In this document: positions 46,297 through 52,599 of the stretch, piece after piece
How the letters are laid out: each line of letters begins with the position of its first letter
Position numbering within the stretch: the first letter of the stretch is position 1
Origin: Microlunatus capsulatus
GTDB taxonomy: Bacteria > Actinomycetota > Actinomycetes > Propionibacteriales > Propionibacteriaceae
Length of the DNA: 64,000 bases
Assembly: GCF_017876495.1 (NCBI RefSeq)
Contig: NZ_JAGIOB010000001.1
Coordinates: 1,798,001-1,862,000, forward strand
Direction of reading: 5' to 3'
The notes under the pieces: generated by a model
What the model saw: only the letters and a program-made list of their open reading frames with translations
What the model was told of the DNA's origin: nothing
Database searches by the model: none
Position numbers and translations under genes: made by a program

Positions 46297-47262
46297 ATGA
46301 GCACCGTCAGCCCCCGGGGACTGCACCACGTGACCGCCATCGCCTCCGACCCCCAGGCGAACGTCGACTTCTACACGACGCTCCTGGGCCTGCGGCTGGT
46401 GAAGCAGACCGTCAACTTCGACGCCCCAAACTCCTACCACCTGTACTACGGCGACGCGGCGGGCTCCCCGTCGAGCCTGCTCACCTTCTTCCCCTGGCCT
46501 GGCGTCCCCCGGGGCCGATCGGGCGCCGGGATGATGACGGCCACCGCGTTCAGCGTGCCCGGCTCGTCCCTCGGCTGGTGGCACGAGCGGTTCCGCCGGC
46601 TGGGAGTCGACGTCGACGCTCCCCGCTCGCGCGACACCGAGGAGGTGCTGGCCTTCCGCGACCCCGACGGCATGGGCGTCGAGCTCGTCGCGACCGAGGG
46701 CGACCACCGCTCCGGCTGGGACGGCGTCGCTGACATCCCGGCGGAGCACGCGGTGCGCGGGCTGCACGCCGTGACCCTGTCCGAGCAGCAGCTCGACCCC
46801 TCCGCCGCGATGCTCACCAGGCTGATGGGGCTCACCCTGGACGCCGAGGACGGCGACCGCGTCCGGTTCGGGATGGCCGACCGGGGCGCGGGCGGCCTGG
46901 TCGACGTGCTGGCCGGCGTGCAGGAGCGCGGGCGCCAGGCGGGCGGCACCGTGCACCACGTCGCCTTCCGCGCGCCGGACCTCGAGACGATGACGCGGTG
47001 GCAGGGCGAGCTGGTTGATGGCGGCGTCCGCGTCACGCAGATCCTCGACCGCCAGTACTTCAAGTCCATCTACTTCCGCGAGCCGGGCGGCGTCCTCTTC
47101 GAGATCGCCACCGACGACCCCGGCTTCGCCACCGACGAGCCGCTCCTGGAGCTCGGCCGTCACCTCAGGCTGCCGCCGTGGCTCGAGCCGAGCCGCGAGC
47201 AGATCGCGGCCGCACTCCCCCCGCTCCGCCTACCGCCCCAGCCGACCGGTCCCGAGGCCTGA
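46297..47262 (+). CDS. VOC-family ring-cleaving dioxygenase (MhqO-like)
   Basis: The protein has 321 residues with two vicinal-oxygen-chelate modules. The first opens with GLHHVTAIASDPQANVDFYTTLLGLRLVKQTVNFDAP and the second with RGLHAVTLSEQQLD. Metal ligands are probably the early His (LHHVT), a His in TVHHVAFRAPD and a C-terminal Glu (GGVLFEIATDDPGF). This length and the LVKQTVNFDAP motif typify the MhqO/MhqA/MhqE hydroquinone-specific dioxygenases that open quinol rings in electrophile resistance. It probably starts leaderless, six bases after CAGGCT. The next gene begins four bases after its stop and encodes a MhqD-like hydrolase, which reinforces the assignment. Confidence 0.87.
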   Translation: MSTVSPRGLHHVTAIASDPQANVDFYTTLLGLRLVKQTVNFDAPNSYHLYYGDAAGSPSSLLTFFPWPGVPRGRSGAGMMTATAFSVPGSSLGWWHERFRRLGVDVDAPRSRDTEEVLAFRDPDGMGVELVATEGDHRSGWDGVADIPAEHAVRGLHAVTLSEQQLDPSAAMLTRLMGLTLDAEDGDRVRFGMADRGAGGLVDVLAGVQERGRQAGGTVHHVAFRAPDLETMTRWQGELVDGGVRVTQILDRQYFKSIYFREPGGVLFEIATDDPGFATDEPLLELGRHLRLPPWLEPSREQIAAALPPLRLPPQPTGPEA

Positions 47263-47266
47263 GCAC

Positions 47267-47899
47267 GTGGCCGACCCGCTCGACCGACCGCACGTCGCCC
47301 TCCCCCGGGAGAGCGGCAGCACCGGGCCGTCGCTGCTGCTCCTGCACGGGACCGGCGGGGACGAGCACGACCTCCTCCCGCTGCGGGAGCTGCTCTCCCC
47401 CGGCGCGGCGGTGCTGTCCCCCCGGGGGACCGTCCTCGAGCAGGGGATGCCGCGCTTCTTCCGGCGGCTCCGGGAGGGCGTCTTCGACGAGGAGGACCTC
47501 TCGGCCCGCGCCGACGAGCTGGCGGCCTTCGTCACCGCGGCCGCCGAGGTCCACGGGACCCCGCCCGCATCCCTGGTCGCGGTGGGGTTCTCGAACGGGG
47601 CCAACATCGCGTCGGCGCTGCTGCTCCGGCACCCCGCGCTGCTGCGCGGGGCCGCGCTCTTCGCCGCGATGGTGCCCTACGCCGAGCCACCGGCGGCGGA
47701 GCTCGCCGGCCTGCCGGTCCTGGTCTCCAACGGGGCCCGGGACCCGATGATCCCCCGAGCGCGGACCGAGCTGCTGGAGCGGCAGCTGCGCGACCGCGGG
47801 GCCGTCGTCACCGACGTCCCCCACCCGGGGGGCCACCAGCTGGACCCGGAGGCGCTCCGCCGGACGGCGGGCTGGCTGGCGTCGCTGCCCACCCGGTGA
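47267..47899 (+). CDS. Alpha/beta hydrolase of the phospholipase/carboxylesterase family (MhqD-like)
   Basis: The protein has 210 residues from a GTG four bases after the dioxygenase stop. Conserved parts are LLLLHGTGGDEHDLLPL (oxyanion region), LSPRG followed by GMPRFFRR, nucleophile Ser in AVGFSNGANIASALL, Asp in NGARDPMIP and His in PHPGGHQLD. The FFRR and GFSNGANIA motifs are typical of MhqD/YodD-type hydrolases that work with the ring-cleaving dioxygenase in quinone detoxification. It is cytoplasmic and likely forms one operon with the preceding gene. Confidence 0.88.
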   Translation: MADPLDRPHVALPRESGSTGPSLLLLHGTGGDEHDLLPLRELLSPGAAVLSPRGTVLEQGMPRFFRRLREGVFDEEDLSARADELAAFVTAAAEVHGTPPASLVAVGFSNGANIASALLLRHPALLRGAALFAAMVPYAEPPAAELAGLPVLVSNGARDPMIPRARTELLERQLRDRGAVVTDVPHPGGHQLDPEALRRTAGWLASLPTR

Positions 47900-47909
47900 G
47901 GGCGACGGC

Positions 47910-48260
47910 TCAGTGCACGTGGTCCCGCCAGTCGGCGGGCACCCGGCCCGCCGGTCCCGGGACGGGCTGGTCGACGGGGTGGTGCTCCGGCGGCGCCAGG
48001 TCCGGCCCGCTGTCGAAGAAGGCCTCGTCGCCGTAGCGGAAGAACCAGGCCTCACCGGGCTCGAAGCTGCGGATCAGGTCGTGCCCGGACCCCGTGGCGT
48101 GCGCCGTCGCGTGCTGGGACGGCGAGGTGTCGCAGCAGCCGATGTGGCCGCACGAGGCGCAGCGGCGCAGGTGCACCCACCAGCCCCCGGCGGCCAGGCA
48201 CTCCACGCACCCGGTCCCGCTCGGCGGCACCGTGGGGTCGAGGTCGTCGGGCTCGGTCAT
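47910..48260 (-). CDS. UBP-type zinc-finger domain protein
   Basis: The protein has 116 residues with an AGGAGGA ribosome-binding site. The ZnF-UBP pattern is clear: GCVECLAAGGWWVHLRRCASCGHIGCCDTSPSQHATAHATGSGH read in order gives C-x2-C, W-HLR-C-x2-C, GC-C-D-S-..-H-x3-H and GH. In eukaryotes this finger binds the ubiquitin C-terminus. Bacterial stand-alone members are widespread in actinobacteria with unknown ligand. The C-terminal third (FRYGDEAFF and a Pro-rich end) is as usual for these proteins. Confidence 0.9.
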   Translation of the reverse strand: MTEPDDLDPTVPPSGTGCVECLAAGGWWVHLRRCASCGHIGCCDTSPSQHATAHATGSGHDLIRSFEPGEAWFFRYGDEAFFDSGPDLAPPEHHPVDQPVPGPAGRVPADWRDHVH

Positions 48261-48388
48261 GCGGTCCTCCTGCGGCTCACGGGACGGGTCTGGCGCCGAG
48301 GCTACGGTCCCGCCTCCGGGGACGCGTCGGCCGGGGCGGCGCGGGAAACCGGTGGTACCCCGTCCCCGCATGCGGCAGGGTCGTCGTC

Positions 48389-49300
48389 GTGCCGACTCCC
48401 CCCGCCGACGTCGCGGGCCCCGACGGCCGCGGCGGCATCACCGCCGACCTCGTCCGTCGCCTCCTCACCGCGCAGCTCCCCGCCTGGGCCGACCTGCCGG
48501 TGCGTCCCGTGCCGGCCGACGGCTGGGACAACCGCACCTACCGGCTGGGCGACGAGCTGCTGGTCCGGCTGCCCAGCGCGGCCGGCTACGCGGCCGCCGT
48601 CGCCAAGGAGGACCGCTGGCTGCCCCGGCTGGCGCCCCGGCTGCCGCTGGCCGTGCCCGAGCCCGTGGCCACCGGCGGGCCGGGAGCGGGCTACGCCTGG
48701 TCGTGGTCGGTGCGCCGCTGGATCCCCGGGCGGCCGGTGCAGGGCACCACCCCGGCCGACCCCGTCGCCTTCGCGCGCGACCTGGCCGCCTTCCTCACCG
48801 CCCTGCGCGCCGTCGACGCCGCGGACGGCCCGGCGCCCGGAGCGCACTGCTTCCACCGCGGCGGGCCGCCGGCCTTCTACGACGCGGAGGTGCACGCGGC
48901 CCTGGCCGCGCTCGGGGACCAGGTCGACGCCGACGCCTGCCGGGAGGTCTGGGCCGCCGCCCTGGCGTCGTCGTGGGAGCGACCCCCGGTGTGGTTCCAC
49001 GGCGACATCGCCCCGGGGAACCTGCTGCTGGACGACGCGGGCGCCCTGAGCGCCGTCATCGACTTCGGCACCTGCGGGGTGGGCGACCCGGCCTGCGACC
49101 TCGTCATCGCGTGGACGCTGCTGCGCGGCGACGCCCGTGCGGCCTTCCGGGACGGCGTCGACCTGGACGACGGCACCTGGGCGCGGGCCCGCGGCTGGGC
49201 GCTGTGGAAGGCGCTGATCGTGTCAGCGGACGGCGGGCCGGCCGCGGCCGGGCCACGGGCGGTGGTCGACGAGGTGCTCGCCGACCACGCCCGCCGCTGA
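48389..49300 (+). CDS. Aminoglycoside phosphotransferase-fold kinase
   Basis: The protein has 303 residues from a GTG seven bases after CAGGGT, so probably leaderless. An N-lobe with GWDNRTYRLGDELLVRLPS is followed by the catalytic loop WFHGDIAPGNLLLDD (His, Asp and Asn in the HGD-x4-N pattern) and the metal-binding IDFGTCGVGDPACDLVIAW. The APH family phosphorylates antibiotics, sugars, choline or macrolides. The AVIDFG and GDPACDL forms match a common chromosomal branch of unknown substrate, so antibiotic resistance should not be assumed. It converges on the SDR gene with a one-base gap. Confidence 0.88.
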   Translation: MPTPPADVAGPDGRGGITADLVRRLLTAQLPAWADLPVRPVPADGWDNRTYRLGDELLVRLPSAAGYAAAVAKEDRWLPRLAPRLPLAVPEPVATGGPGAGYAWSWSVRRWIPGRPVQGTTPADPVAFARDLAAFLTALRAVDAADGPAPGAHCFHRGGPPAFYDAEVHAALAALGDQVDADACREVWAAALASSWERPPVWFHGDIAPGNLLLDDAGALSAVIDFGTCGVGDPACDLVIAWTLLRGDARAAFRDGVDLDDGTWARARGWALWKALIVSADGGPAAAGPRAVVDEVLADHARR

Positions 49301-49301
49301 C

Positions 49302-50057
49302 TCAGAGCGTGGTCATCCCGCCGTCGACGCGGAAGATCGCGCCGGTCGCGTAGGCCGACTCGTCGCTGGCGAGGTAGACCATGATCCCCTCGACGTCGGC
49401 CGGCGTCCCCGGTCGGCCGAGCGGGATCCGCGAGACGATCGCCGCCCGGTCCTGCGGGTCGCCGCTGATGGCGCTGACCAGCGGCGTCTCGGTGTAGCCC
49501 GGCACCACGGTGTTCACCCGGATGCCCCGCCCGGCGTAGGCCTTGGCGACGGCCCGCGCCATCCCGTGCATCCCGGCCTTGGAGCTGGAGTAGGCCGTGA
49601 AGTCCTGGCCCTCCCCGTTCAGCCCCGTCGGCGAGCCGGTCAGCACGATGGAGCCGCCCCCGCCGGCGAGCAGCGCCCGCACGCCGTGCTTGAGCGTGAG
49701 GAACGTGCCCGTCAGGTTGACGGCGATCGTCCGCTGCCAGACCTCGAGGTCGAGGTCGGCCACCTGGGCGTCCTGCCCGAACAGCTGCACCCCGGCGTTG
49801 GCCACCACGACGTCGGGCGCGAAGCCCGCCGCCGCCGCCGCCGCGAAGCCGTCGGCCACGCTCGTCTCGTCCGCCACGTCCAGGGCCACGGCGAGCGCGG
49901 CCTCCCGGTCCCCCGCCACCCGGCGGGCGGCGTCGACGTCGCGGTCGGTGACCACGACGCGCGCCCCCTCGGCGAGGAACCGCTCGGCCACCCCGGCACC
50001 GATGCCCGAGCCGGCGCCGGTGACCAGCGCCGTCCTGCCCTCCAGCCGTCCGCTCAT
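49302..50057 (-). CDS. Short-chain dehydrogenase/reductase in the D-apionate operon
   Basis: The protein has 251 residues with a GAGGAGC ribosome-binding site. It has the NAD motif TGAGSGIGAG with acidic Asp after beta-2 (VVTDRDVD), NAGVQ, catalytic Ser in TGSPTGLNG, Tyr and Lys in YSSSKAG, and the PGYTETPL loop. It is a classical NAD-preferring SDR of the FabG/glucose-dehydrogenase type. It is the third gene of oiaC-apnO-SDR, 11 bases after apnO. In the described D-apiose pathways the first oxidation is done by a Gfo/Idh/MocA enzyme that I do not see here, so this SDR may make the lactone substrate of ApnL, or act on another pathway intermediate. That role is inference. Confidence 0.85.
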   Translation of the reverse strand: MSGRLEGRTALVTGAGSGIGAGVAERFLAEGARVVVTDRDVDAARRVAGDREAALAVALDVADETSVADGFAAAAAAGFAPDVVVANAGVQLFGQDAQVADLDLEVWQRTIAVNLTGTFLTLKHGVRALLAGGGGSIVLTGSPTGLNGEGQDFTAYSSSKAGMHGMARAVAKAYAGRGIRVNTVVPGYTETPLVSAISGDPQDRAAIVSRIPLGRPGTPADVEGIMVYLASDESAYATGAIFRVDGGMTTL

Positions 50058-50068
50058 GCCCGTGCTCC

Positions 50069-50953
50069 TCAGCGCTCGATGGCGTCGAGGTGCAGCATCT
50101 GCTTGAGGACGTGGTCCAGCTCGTCGTCGGCGAAGATCGACTTCCAGTCCTCCTTGACGATCTTGTCGCGCCCGTAGTCCATGGCGATCAGGCAGGCGTC
50201 GGAGAAGGGGTTGTCCCCGCGGAGGCCGTTGGCCAGCGCGACCTGGACGTGGCCCATGAGCATCGCGCGGGCGGCGGGCTCGGGCACCCCGACGGTGTGG
50301 ATGGTCTCCTGCAGGGCCTCGTTGAGCAGCGCGCCGACCATGCAGGCGACGACCTCGACGAGCGTCGGCTCGAGGTAGGCCAGCTGCTTGACCGTCACCC
50401 AGTGCACGGAGAGCACCGGCGCGTACATCAGCGTGATGACCTCCTCCGCGACCGCGCGCTTGGCCAGGTCGTCGGACTCGAAGGCCGCGACGACCTCCTG
50501 CGGGGCGGCGATGCCGCCGAAGGTGTCGGCGAGCTCGGCCTCGGTCTTGCGCTGCAGGAAGACCGACGGGTGGCAGGGGTGGGCCACCGCGTACTCGACG
50601 TCGGCGCGCCGGAACAGCAGGTTGGCGTAGGCGGCGGCCGGGTCCAGGGTCAGCACGACGGCGCCGGTCTTGAGCTGCGGCACGACCTCGGCCGAGACCG
50701 GGGCCAGGGCCACGTCGGGCACGGCCAGGATGACCACGTCGGCGTCGGCGACGGCGCTCGCGGTGTCGGTCACCGTGCGGCCGGCGTCGGTCGTGCGCTG
50801 CTGCCCCGCCGGGGAGTTCTCGCTGTACAGCACCGTGTGCGCGCTGCGCTGCAGGTTGTTCGAGACCCGCATGCCCATCTTGCCGCCGGCCCCGACGACC
50901 GCGATGGTCAAGGGGGTGGTGGTTGTCGGCCGGCTGGTGGTGTCGGTGGTCAT
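50069..50953 (-). CDS. apnO: D-apionate oxidoisomerase-like protein (ApnO; phosphogluconate-dehydrogenase C-terminal family)
   Basis: The protein has 294 residues. An N-terminal Thr-rich start is followed by a Rossmann motif VVGAGGKMGMRVSNNLQ and VVILAVPDVAL. The second half is the phosphogluconate-dehydrogenase-like helical domain with VAHPCHPSVF, VKQLAYLEPTLVEVVACMVG and MDYGRDKIVKEDW. These match my memory of ApnO, which oxidises D-apionate and rearranges it to 3-oxo-isoapionate. Its start overlaps the oiaC stop (ATGA). Neighbours oiaC and apnL, on the two sides of a shared control region, make a coherent pathway. The assignment is by remembered family and context. Confidence 0.78.
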   Translation of the reverse strand: MTTDTTSRPTTTTPLTIAVVGAGGKMGMRVSNNLQRSAHTVLYSENSPAGQQRTTDAGRTVTDTASAVADADVVILAVPDVALAPVSAEVVPQLKTGAVVLTLDPAAAYANLLFRRADVEYAVAHPCHPSVFLQRKTEAELADTFGGIAAPQEVVAAFESDDLAKRAVAEEVITLMYAPVLSVHWVTVKQLAYLEPTLVEVVACMVGALLNEALQETIHTVGVPEPAARAMLMGHVQVALANGLRGDNPFSDACLIAMDYGRDKIVKEDWKSIFADDELDHVLKQMLHLDAIER

Positions 50954-51747
50954 GGCGTGCTCCTCAGGTGGGAAAGGGTGTGCTCGGTCCAGCGCTGCTC
51001 GAGCGCGGTGGTGGTGGCGCTGTCGCCCTGCCAGGGCAGCCAGTGCTCGACGATGCGGCTGATGCCGCGGGCGTCGGGGTCGACCAGGGCGACCATCTCG
51101 GCATAGGGCAGCAGGCCCTCGCCGAGCGGGCAGCCGACGAGGTTGAAGCCCACCCAGCCGTCCTGCCGGGTGAAGTGGAAGTCCTTGACGTGCAGGTTCT
51201 TCACGTGCGGCGCCGCCGCCCGCACCGTGTCCATCGGCAGCTCGAGGGCCGCGACGCAGTTCGCGGGGTCCAGGCAGATCCCCAGCGACGGCGAGCCGAC
51301 CGCCTCGACGACGTCGACGAGGGTCGCGACCGGGACCTGCTCGTAGGTCTCCAGGGCCAGGGTGAGCCCGGCGGCCTCGTAGGCGGGCACCGCGTCGACC
51401 AGTAGCCGCACGGCCTCCTCGCGACCGGGCCGGTGGTCGCCGGCGCTGAGCATGCTGCGGACGAGCGTGACGTCGAGCCGCTCGGCGAGGTGCCGGTAGC
51501 GCGCGAGGTGCTCCGCCCCGATGCCCCGGGTGCCCAGCTCCAGGGTGATGCCGAGGCCTCCGGCGGTGGCGCGGACGGCGTCGAGCCGGCGGTCGTCCCA
51601 GCCCTCGACCGCGGGGTAGTCGCAGATCTGGAAGCGGTCGACGCCCGCGGCGGCGGTGCGCTCCAGCATCGCCTCGAGGCTGAGGGGCGCGGCGGCGCTG
51701 GGGTGCCACTGCCAGAAGAAGGCGTAGGTGCCGAGGCCGGTGCTCAC
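50950..51747 (-). CDS. oiaC: Sugar phosphate isomerase/epimerase-fold protein, probable 3-oxo-isoapionate decarboxylase (OiaC)
   Basis: The protein has 265 residues from a GTG eight bases after its -10 box. It is a xylose-isomerase-like TIM barrel. Metal ligands are probably Glu in LALETYEQ, Asp in GICLDPANCV, His in NLHVKDFHFTRQ and Glu in IVEHWLPWQ. In the D-apiose pathway OiaC, a member of this fold, decarboxylates 3-oxo-isoapionate to L-erythrulose. Its place as first gene upstream of apnO with a 4-base overlap, facing apnL, supports this. A related epimerase on another sugar acid is the alternative. Confidence 0.72.
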   Translation of the reverse strand: MSTGLGTYAFFWQWHPSAAAPLSLEAMLERTAAAGVDRFQICDYPAVEGWDDRRLDAVRATAGGLGITLELGTRGIGAEHLARYRHLAERLDVTLVRSMLSAGDHRPGREEAVRLLVDAVPAYEAAGLTLALETYEQVPVATLVDVVEAVGSPSLGICLDPANCVAALELPMDTVRAAAPHVKNLHVKDFHFTRQDGWVGFNLVGCPLGEGLLPYAEMVALVDPDARGISRIVEHWLPWQGDSATTTALEQRWTEHTLSHLRSTP

Positions 51748-51755
51748 GGGCCGGA

Positions 51756-51784
51756 AGCCTGCCGCTCTCGTCCCAACCTGTCAA
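51756..51784 (-). promoter_or_regulatory. Promoter of oiaC-apnO-SDR
   Basis: On the minus strand a perfect TTGACA (51779-51784), a 17-base spacer and CAGGCT (51756-51761) lie eight bases before the oiaC GTG. The -35 box overlaps the operator arm at 51782-51795. Confidence 0.7.
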
Positions 51785-51814
51785 CCGGTTGACCAATTTT
51801 TGGTCAACCGGTTG
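51782..51814. promoter_or_regulatory. Operator of the FadR-type GntR regulator
   Basis: CAACCGGTTGACCA (51782-51795), spacer ATTTT and TGGTCAACCGGTTG (51801-51814) form a perfect 14+5+14 inverted repeat. Each arm is itself built on the palindrome CAACCGGTTG, so two adjoining dimer sites are likely. It covers the -35 of the minus operon and sits just upstream of the gntR promoter, as expected for a repressor of both. Confidence 0.85.
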
Positions 51815-51822
51815 GCCGGTCG

Positions 51823-51852
51823 TTGCCCGACGGCGGGCCCGGACCCTAGGCT
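51823..51852 (+). promoter_or_regulatory. Promoter of gntR-apnL
   Basis: TTGCCC (51823-51828), an 18-base spacer and TAGGCT (51847-51852) are followed six bases later by the GTG start at 51859. This is the layout of a leaderless transcript. Confidence 0.6.
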
Positions 51853-51858
51853 GCGCCC

Positions 51859-52599
51859 GTGCCCACTCCCCCGCCCAGCGACCCGGTCGCGCCGAGCCTC
51901 GGCGGGAGCATCGCGAGCACCTCCGTCGTCACCGAGGTGACCCGCCGCCTCCTCGACCACTTCACCGCCGGCACCATCGCGCCGGGCTCGCGGCTGCCGC
52001 CGGAGCGGCGGCTGGCCGAGACCTTCGCCGTCGGGCGCTCGGCGGTGCGCGAGGCGCTGGCCGCGCTCGAGGTGCTCGGGGTCGTCGAGGTGCGGCCCGG
52101 CTCGGGCACCTACCTGCGCAGCAGCACGTCGGAGCTGCTGCCCCAGACGCTGTCCTGGGGGATGCTGCTGGGCGAGCCGAAGACCCGCGAGCTGGTGCAG
52201 GTCCGGCACGGCCTGGAGGTCCAGGCCGCCCGACTGGCCGCCGGCACCGTCGGCGCCGAGGGGCTGGCCGCGCTGGCCGGGCACCTCGACGCCATGCGCG
52301 CGTCGCAGGACGACTTCGAGGCCTTCGCCGCCGCCGACCTCCGCTTCCACCAGGAGCTGGCCGAGCAGACCGGCAACGCTCTGCTCGACCAGATGCTGCA
52401 GAGCGTCCGCTCGCTGATCCGGGTCTGGGTGGAGCGGGCGGTCAGCGACGCCGAGCACGTGCGGGTCACGTGCACCGAGCACGCGGCCGTCGTCGCCGCG
52501 CTGGAGGCCGGCGACCCGGACGGCGCGGCGGCGGCGATGAGCGTGCACATGGACAGCGCCGGAGCCCGGCTGCTGGCGAGCGTGGAGGCGGGGGCGTGA
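51859..52599 (+). CDS. GntR family regulator, FadR subfamily (FCD domain), of the D-apionate genes
   Basis: The protein has 246 residues. The winged helix at about residues 20-90 reads SRLPPERRLAETFAVGRSAVREALAALEVLGVVEV and then RPGSGTYL. The FCD ligand domain follows with the metal-binding pattern: Asp and His in ADLRFHQELAEQ, His in CTEHAAVV and His in MSVHMDSA. Such regulators release DNA when they bind a sugar acid or carboxylate, so D-apionate or a later intermediate is a reasonable effector. The gene has an operator of fitting symmetry at 51782-51814, is divergent from oiaC, and its stop overlaps the apnL start (GTGA). Confidence 0.93.
   Translation: MPTPPPSDPVAPSLGGSIASTSVVTEVTRRLLDHFTAGTIAPGSRLPPERRLAETFAVGRSAVREALAALEVLGVVEVRPGSGTYLRSSTSELLPQTLSWGMLLGEPKTRELVQVRHGLEVQAARLAAGTVGAEGLAALAGHLDAMRASQDDFEAFAAADLRFHQELAEQTGNALLDQMLQSVRSLIRVWVERAVSDAEHVRVTCTEHAAVVAALEAGDPDGAAAAMSVHMDSAGARLLASVEAGA

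Noticed and set aside
48389-49300. Aminoglycoside resistance gene
   Set aside because: Only the kinase fold is evident. It lies among ordinary chromosomal genes and matches no specific resistance subfamily I recognise.
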